Below are positions 9,875-21,820 of a DNA stretch of 64,000 bases, one piece after another. This stretch comes from Anomaloglossus baeobatrachus (Eukaryota > Chordata > Amphibia > Anura > Aromobatidae): contig NC_134354.1 in NCBI RefSeq assembly GCF_048569485.1, positions 332,485,643-332,549,642 on the forward strand, in the 5' to 3' direction. The first letter of the stretch is position 1; the number at the start of each line of letters is the position of its first letter. The notes under the pieces are model-generated. The model searched no databases and was not told where the DNA came from. It worked only from the letters and a program-made list of their open reading frames with translations. The translations under genes and the position numbers were made by a program.

Positions 9875-10437
9875 ATACAATGCACCCCCATTACCCCTAC
9901 ACACACACAACACAATACAATGCACCCTCCATTACCCCTCCCCCCCACACACACACAATACAATGCACCCCCATTACCCCCCCCCCACACACACACAATA
10001 CAATGCACCCTCCATTACCCTTCCACCCCCCCAACACACACAATACAATGCACCCCCATTACCACTACACACACACACACACACACACACAACACAATGC
10101 ACCCCCATTACCCCTACACACACACACACACACGCACACACAAATACAATGCACCCTCCATTACCCCTCCCCCCCCACACACACACAATATAATGCACCC
10201 CATTACCCCTACACACATACACACACAATAGAATGCACCCTCCATTACCCCTCCCCCACACACACCCACACAATACAATGCACCCCCATTACCCCTACAC
10301 ACACACACACACACACACACACAATACAATGCACCCTCCATTACCCTTCCCCCCCACACACACAATACAATGCACCCTCCATTATACCTCCCCCCATAAA
10401 CACACGCACAATACAATGCTCCCTCCATTACTCCTCT

Positions 10438-10470
<33 letters not shown>

Positions 10471-10690
10471 ACAATGCACCCCCCATAAACCCCTACACAC
10501 ACACAAATACAATGCACCCCTCATCACCCCCTACACACACACACATAATACAATGCACCTCCCATTACCCCCTCCACACACACACACACACACACACACA
10601 ATACAATGCACCCCCCATTACCCCTCCCCCACACACAATACAATGCACCCTCCATTACCCCCTCCCCAGACATAATACAATGCATGCCGC
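9700..10690. repeat. Compound CA-rich minisatellite
   Basis: About 20 copies of a unit of 35-60 bp made of AATACAATGCACCC, CCATTACCCCT and a variable-length (CA)n run. It is almost free of G on the plus strand. Alternate copies carry 'CCCCATTACC' and 'CCTCCATTACC', giving a partly alternating dimer pattern. Open frames here encode only Pro/His/Thr low complexity. Confidence 0.93.
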
Positions 10691-11087
10691 ATCACCCCCT
10701 ACACACACAAATTACACTACCTCATCACTACACATTTCTCCCTCCCCCCTCCTGCTGAATACAGTACTCCCCCTCTGCCTGTCACAAAGCTGTGTTCCTT
10801 CAGAAATGTTTCCCGTTATGTGTCCTCAGTTCCTCCCCACTCATCCCCATTAATTAAACCTGTCTCTTCAGCTCCTCCATGAAGCGCTTACTGCTGCCTG
10901 ATGCATCCAGTGTGGCGCCCGCAGCACTGTGATGACGTCAGCAAGGTGCTGATCTCATCACGATGCTGCACGTCGGGGGCGGGGCCCAGTCCCGACACAC
11001 TGTTCAAATGTATTTACGTCTGAAAGATACAAATACATTTGAATAGGAAAGAGGAAGCTGCGGTCACCAGCACCTCCACCACCGCGC

Positions 11088-11190
11088 TCTTCAGCAGTGT
11101 GTTCATGCCGGGCACACAGCAGGGCCAGCATAGCACAGGGCGCTGCCTCCTGGCATCTAGTGTGCCCGGCATTCACACACTGCTGAGGAG
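11088..11190. repeat. Imperfect hairpin
   Basis: Inverted repeat whose arms include CAGCAGTGTG / CACACTGCTG and ATGCCGGGCACAC / GTGTGCCCGGCAT around a loop of about 40 bp. It is probably the core of a small miniature element; no target duplication could be assigned. Confidence 0.6.
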
Positions 11191-11279
11191 CGCAGCAGTG
11201 ACTGCAGATACAGCGGCCCACTACAGGGACAGGCCCATCTGGCATTTGCCAGAATTGCCCTATGGTCAGTCCGGGCCTG

Positions 11280-11474
11280 CTGGTAACCTACCCAGGCAAG
11301 GGTGTGCACCTGTCTTGTGGAGCAACCAGGGTTGAGAGAATGGACTTTGGAATTGTTTTTTTATCCCTTTGAACTGCTGACTGTCAACATAAGTCTAAAT
11401 AAAACCCTTACGTTTTTGAACTGTACGCCAGTATGAGCCTTTTACTGCATCCCAACCCGAGCAAATCTCTACAG
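11280..11474 (+). repeat. Partial 5' LTR of the Gmr1-like fossil
   Basis: Matches about 16906-17101 almost base for base, starting TGGTAACCTACCCAGG and ending AAATCTCTACA; the upstream part is missing. Confidence 0.85.
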
Positions 11475-11504
11475 TTGGTAGAGAGTGCGGGCATTGCAGT
11501 AAGG

Positions 11505-11830
11505 CTACTTTCACACATCCATTTTTTGGCATCAGGCATAATCCGGAAAAAAACCGGATAAAACGGATCCGGCGCCGGATCAGTTTTATTCCCCATTGAC
11601 TTGTATTAGTGCCGGATTGTGCCTGATGGCCTTGTGATGCATGCGGCGAAATTTCTTCGGCCGGCTGCCGGAAAGGATACATCATGCAAAATTTTTTGTC
11701 TCCAACAAAAAAACGGACCACGTTGGATCCGGCGCCGTCCGGCGTGTTGTATAATGGAAGCCTATGGGCGCCGGATCTGTCGTCATCCCACAAAAAACGC
11801 ATTCCAGTGATGGATCCGGTTTTTTAATCT
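11505..11830. mobile_element. Miniature DNA element inside the Gmr1-like fossil
   Basis: Starts GGCTACTTTCACACATCC and is rich in palindromic GGATCCGGCGCCGGATC-type words (11565-11581, 11725-11740, 11770-11776). The GGCTA..TTCACAC start resembles ends of non-autonomous amphibian DNA transposons. No transposase is present. Confidence 0.55.
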
Positions 11831-11864
11831 AAGCATGCTCAGATGCGATGTGAATTCATTTCTG

Positions 11865-11985
11865 GCCTCTCTCTATCTGTCGGTCTCTCTCCCTCTTTGT
11901 CGATGTCAATCTCTCTCTCGGTCAGTCTTTCTCTCTTGGTCTCTATATCTCTCTGTCAGTCGGTCTCTCCCTCTCACCCCGTCTC
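11865..11985. repeat. CT-rich simple repeat
   Basis: Imperfect CTCTCTCT/GGTCTCTCTCCC runs on the plus strand. Confidence 0.85.
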
Positions 11986-11989
11986 TCAT

Positions 11990-12600
11990 AATCAACGATC
12001 ACCGACGCGGTGCTGCACGGCTGTCACACTGCTCTGGTGGCTTCTCCTCTTTTGAAAATGCCGGCCGCTCATTAATCAATCTACTATTCCCTGCTTCCCC
12101 CACCCACAGGTGCCTATGATTGGTTGCAGTCAGACATGCCCCCACGCTGAGTGACAGCTGTCTCACTGCAACCAATCACAGTTGCCTGTGGGCGGTTCTT
12201 TATCGTGCAGTACAATAAATAAATAATTAAAAAAAATGGCGTGCGGTCTCCCCCCAATTTTAATACCAGCCAAAGTAAAGCCACATGGCTGAAGGCTGGT
12301 ATTCTCAGGATGGGGAGCCCCACGTTATGGGGAGCCCCCCAGCCTAAAAATATCAGCCAGCAGCCGCCCGGAATTGCCGTATCCATTAGATGCGACAGTC
12401 CCGGGACTCTACCCAGCTCATCCCGAATTGCCCTAGTGCGGTGGCAATCAGGGTAATAAGGAGTTAATGACTGCCCATAGCTGCCACTAAATCCTAGGTT
12501 AATCATGGCAGGCGTCTATGAGACACCTTCCATGATTAATCTGTAGTGAAAGTAAATAAACACAAACAACGAAAAATCCTTTATTTGAAATAAAAGACAA
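11990..12600. mobile_element. Single-arm fragment of the foldback family
   Basis: Closely related to one arm of the large foldback at 28420-30030. Shared landmarks are GCCGGCCGCTCATTAATC, the CCAATCACAG inverted pair, TTTTAATACCAGCC, GGCTGGTATTCTCAGG and CATGATTAATCTGTA. Only one arm is present here. Confidence 0.75.
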
Positions 12601-12799
12601 AAAAAACCCACCCTCTTTCACCACTTTATTAAAATCCCCAAATACCCCTCCAGGTCCGACGTAATCCACACGAGGTCCCTCAACGCTTTCTGCTCTGCTA
12701 CATTGGAAGCTGACAGAGAGTGTCCACAGACCATGATGGCTCTATGTTAGCTCCACGGAGCAACTGAAGTGAGTCACGTTGTCAGCGGTGACGTCACTC

Positions 12800-12960
12800 A
12801 GGTAGTGCCTGTGTGTGTGTGTGTGTGTGCGGTGATCATAGGTGCGGTAGTGCCTGCGTGTGTCCGGTGATGATGGGTGCGGTAGTGCCTGCATGTGTGC
12901 GGTGATGATGGGGGCGGTAGTGCCTGCATGTGTGCGGTGATGATGGGGGCGGTAGTGCCG
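12800..12960. repeat. TG-rich short tandem repeat
   Basis: A (GT)n run followed by three to four copies of a unit of about 39 bp containing GCGGTAGTGCCTGCATGTG. It directly precedes the recognisable gag part of the Gmr1-like fossil. Confidence 0.85.
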
Positions 12961-13500
12961 AAGGACCAGTGGGCCGAAATTGACGCTCCGTTTCTGGCAC
13001 CAGGACCGATGAAGGCCTACAATGACATTTCGGTGGAGCAGACAACCGACTACGCTGTCGTCAAGGGTGAGATACTTGCACGTATCGGTGTGAATGTATT
13101 AGTCTGGGCCCAGCGCGTGCATCAGTGGGAGTTTAACCCTTCCAAGCCGGCAAGGTCCCAGTACTATGACTTGTTGCATACCATGCAAAAGTGGTTACAG
13201 CCGGAGGAACTGACTCCTGCCGAGATGGTGGATCGACTTGTAGCCGATACATTTTGGAGGGCTTTGCCGCGCTCCCTCCAGGACTGGGTTGGTCAGGTGT
13301 CCCCTACTAATGCGCTACTCATGGTAGATCTCATAGAGCGATATGGGGCTACCAAGGAACTCCAGGGTGTGCCTCCCCAAAAGGGGACAGGACAGTTTCC
13401 TAAGTCCCCAACCCTGACCCACCGAGTGGAGCCCAGGAGGGCCCTCCAGACCATTCTGGGATTGAGCGGGGCCCCGTTGTCTGTGATGCCAGGAGCCATG
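12960..13500 (+). pseudogene. Gag with SCAN-like region (Gmr1-like fossil)
   Basis: The translation includes YYDLLHTMQKWLQPEE and LVADTFWRALPRSLQDWV. It follows the helix pattern of the vertebrate SCAN domain (LxxLCxxWLRPExxTxxxxLE..FLxxLP..LQxWV), a protein-protein dimerisation domain known to derive from Gmr1-like gag. Confidence 0.7.
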
Positions 13501-14325
13501 TCATGTAAGGGCTGATTTTCCTAATCTGGCAAAGCCCATGGACGTGAACTTTGGGTACCAACAGTCCCTGTATGCAACGAAGCTCTGCGCCACTGGCACC
13601 CCGGAGGGTTCCAACAATGGACACTTATGTCGTGCGAGTGTGGATGGTACCTCAGCTGTGGCTCTTCTGGGCTCAGGGAGTCTCGTGACTCTGGTGCGAG
13701 CCAACCTGGTGCCTTCCAGTGATTACACTGGACGGAAAGTGGGGGTCTTATGCATCCACAGAGACTTAAAAAACTATCCTACTACTCTAGTCATGATAAG
13801 TACACCTGCGGGAAGGCGGTGTCATGAAATGGGGGTTGATGAAAATTTACATTATGAGTTTATACTCATTTACATTAGGAGTTGATACCCCTTGTTTTCT
13901 GTTTTGTGGTCCCCAATGGTCTCACATAGTGACCCATTAGCTGCAACAAGACTGACAATGCTGCTTTCTCCCACGGGGGAGCAGGAACCTGGCAGTCCTG
14001 AGGAGGAGGTTCTTGCAGTGGGGGTGACGTCCACTCAGGTGGGGGAGGGAGAACAGTCCCCCATAGAAGTTTTGGCCGGGAATGTGGAAGATTTGCCGCC
14101 AGGAACTGAATTGTCGGATTTAAATATCTTGGTACTGCGCAGCTCCAAGATCCCACGCTGGCTCATGCACGAGAAAACATATTGTTTGTTAATGGGGAGC
14201 CACAGCATTCTGGGGCACATACCGTATAGCCACGATTCGAGATGATACAAAATTTGTTATACCGGGTAACCCGAATACGGGAAGAAATGGTTGAGCAATT
14301 GTTGGTTCCCAGGGCATAATGTAGG

Positions 14326-14960
14326 TTGGTAATGGACTTAGCTCATACACATGTGTTGGGGGGACACCTAGGCCACAAGAAAACCCAGGATCGGATCCTG
14401 CAGCGGTTTTTCTGGATAGGCATTTTTCATGAGGTAAAACAATACTGTAATTCCTGTCCCGTCTGTCAGGTGACCAGCCCCCAGCCACACTTCCGGAGTC
14501 CATTGGTACCGCTGCCAATTATAGAGGTACCCTTCGAACGAGTGGCTATAGATCTCATCGGTCTCGTGAACAGGTCTGCCTGTGGACACCAACACATACT
14601 GGTAATTCTTGATTAGGCTACTCGGTACCCGGAAGTAGTACCCCTGCGACGTACTTCCGCTAAACTCATTGCCAAAGAATTGATGAATATATTTTCTCGG
14701 GTGGGAATTCCGAAAGAGATTTTGACAGATCAGGGGACTCCATTTATGTCCAAGATTATGAAGGAACTCTGCCGGTTACTCAGTGTAAAGAAGTTGTGCA
14801 CTTACGTACAGTATATCATCCCCAAACAGATGGCCTAGTAGAAATATTCAATAAAACCCTTAAAAATATGCTAGAGGGCTGTGTCTCAAGATTGTTAAGA
14901 CTGGGATCTTTTACTGCCTTACCTTTTGTTCGTAGTGGTGAGGTGCCACAGACCTCCAAA
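14326..14960 (+). pseudogene. Integrase region (Gmr1-like fossil)
   Basis: An HHCC zinc-binding region (AHTHVLGGHLGHKKT, then CNSCPVCQ) is followed by the start of the catalytic core (PFERVAIDLIG) and, further on, VYHPQTDGLVE. It lies upstream of the reverse transcriptase. Confidence 0.8.
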
Positions 14961-15199
14961 AGGGTTCTCACCCTTTGAACTTTTGTATGGCAGACATCCC
15001 AGGAGCTTGCTTGACATTGCTAAGGAGGCATGGGAGCAGGTATACCATATTAACCTTCTGAAGCTATGGAAAGATAGGAATCTTCCAGATGGGGATAACC
15101 CGCTGCCAACATTCCTGGCAGAGATGGCTCCATCACCTTCAAGGGTCTCGGAGGGAGCCTCTACCAGAGTGAAGACAGCGGATACCCTGTCGCCTACAC

Positions 15200-16550
15200 A
15201 GGCTCAGGAGGTTCGGGAGTTCGTTAGTAGGAATACGGATGTGTTTTATGAACTCCCTGGTCGCACCTCGGTCATCTGCCATGACATTGTCACGGATCCC
15301 GAGGCTAAACTCCGATTAAGGCCATATCGGGTGCCTGAGGCTCGGCGACAAACCGTCTCGGATGAGGTGAGAAACATGCTACAGTTAGGTGTTACTAAGG
15401 AATCTTGAAGTGAGTGGGCTAGTCCAATAGTTTCAATACCAAAGCCGGATGGGTCCCTAAGATTTTGTAACGATTTCCGTAAACTGAACGAGGTATCCAA
15501 ATTTGACGCATACCCCATGCCTCGGGTGGACGAGTTAGTCGAACGGTTTGGGCAGGCTCGGTATTTTTCCACACTGGATCTCACGAAGGGGTATTGGCAG
15601 GTACCGCTGACTGATGCGGCTAAAGAAAAAACTTTATGACCACCGAGTGACTATACCAGTATAAAGTGTTACTCTTTGGTTTGCATGGCACCCGGCGACA
15701 TTCCAGCGTTTAATGGACATAGTCCTCCGTCCTCATCGGCAATTTGCGGTGGCCTATCTCGACAACATTGTTATATATAGTGCGGATTGGGAGAGTCACT
15801 TACCGAAGGTGCAGGCGGTGGTAGACTCCCTCCGACAGGTCAGGTTGACAGCCAACCCAAAGAAATGCTCCATAGATTTAGATGAGGCCCAGTATCTGGG
15901 GAATGTCATTGGGAGAGAGGTCCTGAAACCGCAAATCAACAAAGTAGAGGCCATTCAGAACTGGCCCCGTCCCCTCACAACCAAGCAGGTGAGAGCGTTT
16001 CTGGGGTTAGTGGGGTATTATAGGCGGTTCATCCCTCCTTTCGATATGCTGTCAGCCCCATTAACTGACCGTTTAAAGGGAAAGAAGTCCATGATGGTCT
16101 GCTGGACTGACCAGTTAGAGAAAGCATTTGTGACATTAAAGGGGGTACTGTCTGGAACACCAGTTTTTTTTACTCCCAACTTCACCAAGGAGTTTGTGGT
16201 GCAGACTGATGCATCATAGGTGAGTCTGGGGGCTGTTCTGTCACAAGAGGTAAATGGGGAGGAACACCCAGTATGTTATCTGATTCGGAAACTGTCCCCT
16301 GCTGAAACCAGGTATAGTATAGTGGAGAGAGAGTGCGGGGCCATTAAGTGGGCGCTGGAGTCACTTCGCTACTATCTCCTGGGGAGAACCTTTCGTCTAG
16401 TGACCGACCATTCGCCTCTCACGTGGATGAGCCAAGCCAAGGAAAGGAATGCTTGTGTCACTAGATGGTTTTCTGTCACTACAAAACTTTAACTTCATGG
16501 TTGAACATCGGGCTGGTAAGCTACAGGGCAATGTGGATGCTCTCTACAGG
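15200..16550 (+). pseudogene. Reverse transcriptase and RNase H region (Gmr1-like fossil)
   Basis: Recognisable blocks include VAYLDNIVIYS (a YLDD-type active-site block), FLGLVGYYRRFIPPF (Gypsy connection motif), FVVQTDAS (RNase H start) and LVTDHSPLTWM (RNase H end). Confidence 0.85.
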
Positions 16551-16603
16551 GTTCATTATCTGTCATGTGTCCACCCCCACAGGGTTGAACAAAGGGGGGA
16601 GGT

Positions 16604-17101
16604 ATATGGTGCGGTACTAGATGGGAGGTATATTTCTCTGGGCATAATGCAATCCTGCTAGAGCTCTGGCTGGAGAAAGCAGAACACTGGCCTAGAAGCC
16701 TTCTGATTATCTGGTTATCTGGTTTTCGGGGCAATGTCCGACAAACACAGTTGCAGTAATTAGGGAAGCATAAGGTGCTTTGTGTTCAGTGCATATGTGT
16801 AGAGAGCTGGGGCTGGATAAGGAGCTCAGTGTGTTACTGGACATTGAGGAGAGAACTGCCGTCTCACACTACTGGGCAGTGTTTGTATAGGACTATATTT
16901 AAGAGACTGGTAACCTACCCAGGCAAGGGTGTGCACCAGTCCTGTGGAACAACCAGGGTTGAGAGAATGGACTTTGGATTGTTTTTTTTATCCGTTTGAA
17001 CTGCTGACTGTCAACGTAAGTCTAAATAAAACCCTTACATTTTTTTAACTGTACGCCTGTGTGAGACTTTTAATGCATCCCGGGCTGAGCAAATCTCTAC
17101 A
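16604..17101 (+). repeat. 3' LTR of the Gmr1-like fossil
   Basis: Follows the polypurine tract and ends AAATCTCTACA. It contains a TATTTAAG promoter box and an AATAAA signal near 17027. The exact left end is uncertain by a few bases. Confidence 0.7.
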
Positions 17102-17995
17102 CAATGTAGGTGCATACTGATCGACTCAATTGGCTATGTATACAACTATTTCTTCAACTCTACCCACAAATGTTCCATTGGGTTGAGTTCTGGGAACTTT
17201 GGGGGTCAATCCAGCACTTGTACTTCATTGTGTCATGCACTGACTACCTGGGTTCCTCCAGGTATAAGGTAACTCCTGGCAAGATCTGAAAATCACAGGG
17301 TACTCCGGGAGCATGATACAAGAGTTCACTCTGGCGCTAGGGAGAGGGGAGCGATATCACCTCCTGTCACTCATCTGAGCCTGTTCCCTAACGTATCTAT
17401 ACGGGTCCTCCCCCCCCCCCCCCCATCGCTGATTATGTGCCTAGGCAATTGCTTGCCCTGAACTAACCCTGGCTAGTGAGCAGGCTGGTGAGAGCACAAG
17501 TCACACAACTGCAACAATACAACACAAGGCAAGGGAGACAGACAGGAGTGGAAATAGACACAAAAGGAAAACACATCAGGCTACTCCAATGCAGCTAAAT
17601 ACTACAGCTGTAATTGTCATGACTCCTCAGCTTCTTCCAGAAACTGGCCCCTTCTAAAGTGGTCAGTATAAGAATAAAGATTCTATAACCCGCATCAGAT
17701 GTTAAGACACGTGACTTTAAATCGAAGAGGAGTGGTCATGAAGAGCTTCACCTGAGATTAAGACTAGAAAGGATAGCCAGATCGGAAAGAGTCCTCAATC
17801 CTTACAGCAGCAAAAGAAAGTAGATTTATTCGAACATAAGCTGCAGATCTGCGCATAATAAGGCGTTGTGAGCTTCTGTTCCCAGACTTGCCAGAGGTCT
17901 CTCAAGAGCGAGACACCCATGACACATTGTCATTGAACCATTTCATAACCAATTTCAAAAAACACTTCAGGTTGTTGTCTTGCTGGAACACTATC
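17102..17995 (-). pseudogene. Tc1/mariner transposase fragment
   Basis: The minus strand encodes VFQQDNNLK..LVMKWFND (17930-17990) and, on the far side of a 694-bp insert, PPKFPELNPMEHLWVELKK (about 17145-17215). These are the second D and E blocks of a Tc1-type DDE transposase. The fragment carries in-frame stops and lacks its N-terminal half, terminal repeats and target duplications, so it is a dead remnant. A solo LTR interrupts it, and the DIRS fossil truncates it on the right. Confidence 0.85.
17231..17924. mobile_element. Solo LTR (fossil) with 5-bp target duplication
   Basis: 694 bp bounded by TGTCATG and CATGACA, with CATTG directly repeated at 17226-17230 and 17925-17929. It sits cleanly inside the Tc1 remnant, whose sequence resumes on both sides. 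A TG..CA boundary plus a 5-bp duplication is typical of LTR retroelements. No internal region is present, so it is the usual product of LTR-LTR recombination. Confidence 0.85.
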
Positions 17996-18060
17996 TAGTC
18001 CTTTTTTTCCGTCGCCACGACAGCGCCACTAGAGAGAGAACCACTGCGATGGTATAAGCC

Positions 18061-18430
18061 GGTATCAGGCCGGGTCTGTGTCCTGCTGGTGTGAGAGCCC
18101 CAGCAGTTGCATACACCGGTACCAAGTGCCGGGTCTGTATCCTGCGGGACTGAGAACCCCCGCAGTGGTGTACGCCGGTCACATATCGGGTCTGTGTCCT
18201 GCTGGAGTGAAAATCCCGGCAGTTGAATACGCCGGTACCACGTGCCAGGTCTGTATCCTGTGGGGGTGAGAACCCCTGTGGTAGTATACACCGGTCACAT
18301 GCCAGGCCTGTGTCCTGCTCGGGCGAAAGCCCCTGCAGTTGTATATGCTGGCCTCCGGGTCTGTGTCCTGCCAGTGCCATAGTTTGCGTTTCCCTATCCG
18401 GGTCTGTTTCCCGCAAGCCGGCGCGGCTGC
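18061..18430. repeat. 60-bp tandem repeat in the DIRS 5' region
   Basis: Six copies of a unit of about 60 bp with GGGTCTGTGTCCTGCTGG, GAGAACCCC and a variant of CCGGTACCACGTGCC. They lie between the left end and the gag-like frame of the DIRS fossil. Confidence 0.9.
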
Positions 18431-18839
18431 GGTTGTTCACACCGGTCGCTTACTGGGTCAGAGGTTCCTGGATGGGACGCATGGAGGAGGACGCTGGAGG
18501 AGAACGCTGAGTGTCTCTGGCGACGCAGCTGAGTTCCGGGTCCTGACAGGATGTGACGTCAGGCTGCAAAGACTTAGGGTGGCAGCGTTTTATGCTTCTG
18601 GACAACTGTGTCTACCATGGAGGATAATCAGGAGCTTTCTCAGCAGCACCTGGCACCATCCAAATGAAGAGAGAGTGGAGGGAGCCACTCTAGCAGTGCC
18701 TGGCAATCAAAAGATTCCCACAGGAGTCCTCTGCTAGCCTCTCGCAAGAACCCTGTACAGTCTCTGTCTCAGGTGGTAAGTGGGGCCTTATAAGGGGTCT
18801 TTACTTACTGGGTTTCCTTTCTCTGTCTTCCATCCCTTA

Positions 18840-19866
18840 GGATAGACCTAAGAAGCGAACAGAGAAGCTTCATAATAAAGAATGTCCCTTATGTAGGGCC
18901 CCTTTGCCTTCAGGATCAGACAAAAAGTTATGTCAGGCCCATATACAGAGAATGATAGTCGAGGAGGCCCCAGACTTTAGCAGATGTCATAAGGACAGAG
19001 ATTAAGGATGCTTTAAGTGGGTTGCCTGAGCCCAGTATCAGGAGATCCCCCAGCAAAGTGAAGGTTCGGACAAGAGAATCCAGTGCTTTCTCATCTTCTA
19101 ATTCCCAGTCTTCTTCTACCTCATCTTCTTCGGATGACGAACTGGAGGGCAGGCTATGTTTTCCCTCTACTGATGCTAACCGGCTAGTTAAATCAGTCCA
19201 TACCACGATGGGGTTGGTAGATGATAAAGGCTCGGAATCCCTGGAAGATCTAATGTTCAGTGGGTTGGAGCACAAGCACAAACGCTCTTTTCCTGTTCAT
19301 TCTAAAGTGAAACAATTGGTGTTAGTTGGTGGGAAAAAACGGATAAAAAAAACCCTTTCTTTCATCTTCCTTTTGGACCCGGTATCCCTTTTAGAACAGG
19401 ACTCTTCCCTTTGGAACCATTGCCTCAAAATTGAAGTTGTGGTTTCTAAGACAACTAGAAGATCAGCCTTGCCCTTTGGAGATGTAGGCACTTTAAAGGA
19501 TCTCCTTGATAGGAAAGCCGATAACTACCTCAAATCGGCATGGAAGACTTCAGTGGGATCTCTTAGACCCTTGGTGGCAGGAACATGTGTGGCCCGGCCA
19601 TTAATGGTCTGGATGCAACAGCTTGAGGAACAGTTGACGACAGATATCTCTCGTGACCAATTGCTGGATGTCTTCTCCCAGGTTAAGGGCGCTGCCGCCT
19701 TTCTGGCTGATGCTTCAGCAGATACCTTACGGCTTTCAGCAAAAGCAGCAACTTTATCAAACTCGGCTAGGAGAGCATTGTGGTTGAAGTGCTGGCTGGG
19801 GACTCGTAGTCGAAGTCCAGATTATGTGCTGTGCCGTGTGGAGGGGATTTCCTTTTCAGTAAAGGG
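18840..19866 (+). pseudogene. Gag-like protein of the DIRS fossil
   Basis: An N-terminal CPLCRAPLPSG cysteine pair is followed by a Ser-rich acidic stretch and, near the end, SAKAATLSNSARRALWLKCW. That last block is the most conserved one of vertebrate DIRS1-type ORF1 proteins. Confidence 0.75.
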
Positions 19867-20437
19867 TGCTTAACACGCTGCGACATCGCTAACGATATAT
19901 ATAGTCGGGGTCACGTTGTTAGTGACGCACATCCGGCGCCGTTAGCGACATCGCAGCGTGTGACACCAAGGAGCGACGATCAACGATCGCAAAAACGTCA
20001 AAAATCGTTGATTGTTGACACGTCCCTCCTTTCCTTAATATCGTTGCTGCTGCAGGTAAGATGTTGTTCGGCATTCCTGTGGCAGCACACATCGCTACGT
20101 GTGACACCGCAGGAACGACGAACATCTCCTACCAGCGTCCACCGAAAAAGAAGGAAGGAAGGAGGTGTGCGGGATCTTTCGCCCACTCATCTTCGCCCCT
20201 ACGCTTCTATTGGATGGCTGCCGTGTGATGTTGCTGTGATGCCGCACGAACCGCCCCCTTAGAAAGGAGGCGGTTCGCCAGCCTGAGCGACGTCGCAGGG
20301 AAGGTAAGTCCGTGTGACGGGTGTTAGCGATATTGTGCGCCACGGGCAGAGATTTGCCCGTGACGCACAACCGACGGGGGCGGGTACGCTTGCTAGCAAT
20401 ATCAGTACCGATATCGCAGCATGTAAAGTACCGTTTA
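19867..20437. mobile_element. Miniature DNA element (family Z), copy 1
   Basis: Ends GGTGCTTAACACGCTGCGAC and, inverted, GGTACTTTACATGCTGCGAT. It holds further internal inverted words (GTGACGCACATCCGGCGCC, TCGCAGCGTGTGACACC). It is the same family as 24756-25334. No coding capacity. Confidence 0.75.
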
Positions 20438-20839
20438 GCCTCTGGATGATATCCTTGAAAAGGCAGGGGATAAAAAAAAAGACTTTCTCGCTTTCCCTTC
20501 TGCTTCCTTTAGGACCGGTTCTTTCATAAAGAAGAGATACCCAAAGAGGAAGAATGCGACACCACAAGAGAAGTGGACAGAGAGTAAAAGTCGACGGTCG
20601 GGGTTCATGTTTGGCCCTGCCCAGGGAGGTAAGAAGTCTGCCCAGTGAGCCCATTGTTCATGTGGGAGGTAGACCCTCCTCCTTTTTTCCAGCCTGGCGT
20701 TCCATTTCTTCCAGCTCCTAGATCCTTCAGATTGTTGGATCTGGTCTCAAGCTACAATTTTCCTCGACCCCTAGGGGGTCACTAATTGTTACGTCACTTG
20801 GCAGGTCACAAGAAAAACAACTAACCCTTCAGCAAGAAG

Positions 20840-21820
20840 TAGAAGATCTCGTACTCAAGTCAGTTCTGGTCGAAATTCCCAGAGGAGAAGAAGGCCGAGG
20901 ATTTTATTCCCCAGTGATTTTGATACGCAAACCAAACGGGTCATTCAGGACAATTATAAATTTAAGAAGATTAAACGAGCATCTCATCCCTCACCACTTC
21001 AAGATGGAATCAGTGTGATTGTCCGTAAAGCTCCACTTCCAGTGATGTTTTATGGTGGTGGTCGACCTCAAGGATGCTTATTACCACATCCTGATCCATC
21101 CTTTGCACCAGCAGTTTTTGAGAGTGGCCATACCTATCAACGGACAGATGAGGCACTTCCAATTCCGAGCCCTTCCATTCGGCTTGGCTATGGCTCCAAG
21201 GTTATTTACGAAGGTGGTGGCAGAAGTCATGGCACACATTCAAGAGAGGGAGATTTTAATACAGTAGTGCCCTATCTGGACGATTTCCTAATAGTGGGCA
21301 CATCAGAGGCTCATTGTACGGCCAAAGTTCAGTTGGCCATCTCTATCCTGCAGAAGCTGGTGTGGATTATCAAGTTCGGCAAGTCAAGACTAAATCCTCT
21401 CACCAGACAGGTCTTTCTCGGCTTGATACTGGGCTCTCTAGCTCAGTGGTGCTTTCTGCCCCAAGCGATGGTGGCCTTGGTGACAGCAAAAGTACGCACG
21501 GCCATCTCCTGACCCTACGAGATGCCATGTCATTGTTGGTATCCCTGGTGGCTTGTATTCCGGTTGTCCCCTGGGCACAACGACATACCCAGGCAGAGGG
21601 AGGTCTTGCTAGCGCAGCAACGGTTAGGAGGGTGTTTGGACAGGCACATAACACTCTCTTCTCCGGTCTGTCATTCTCTTCGTTGGTGGCTGGAGATCCA
21701 GAATCTATCGGTTGGCGTTCCTTGGTCACTCCCAGTTTCAGATACTATTACCACCAATGCCAGCGCATTCGGCTGGAAGGCTCACCTACGGGGCCATATA
21801 GCTCAAGGGGGATGAATTTT
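20840..21820 (+). pseudogene. Reverse transcriptase / RNase H region (DIRS fossil)
   Basis: Blocks seen include ILIRKPNGSFRTIINLRRLN, VVDLKDAYYHILIHPLHQQF, FRALPFGLAMAPRLFTKVV, the active-site block YLDDFLIVG and, towards 21740-21815, NASAFGWKAHLRGHIAQGG of an RNase H. The LRRLN..YLDD pattern is that of DIRS1-type and not Gypsy reverse transcriptases. Confidence 0.8.

Larger units (their letters stand above)
11280..17101 (+). mobile_element. Gmr1-like Gypsy retrotransposon (fossil)
   Basis: A partial 5' LTR (11280-11474) matches the end of the 3' LTR (about 16604-17101). The internal parts run in the order gag with a SCAN-like helical region (about 12960-13500), protease (about 13640-13760), integrase (about 14330-14960), reverse transcriptase (about 15200-16180) and RNase H (about 16190-16550). 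Integrase before reverse transcriptase is the diagnostic order of the Gmr1 lineage within Ty3/Gypsy. A polypurine tract AAAGGGGGGAGG (16591-16602) precedes the 3' LTR, which has a TATTTAAG box near 16890. The copy is clearly broken, with ten or so breaks and several unrelated repeats inserted between LTR and gag; it is old. Confidence 0.85.

Noticed and set aside
9633-10853. Long Pro/His/Thr-rich frames
   Set aside because: Translation of a CA-rich compound minisatellite.
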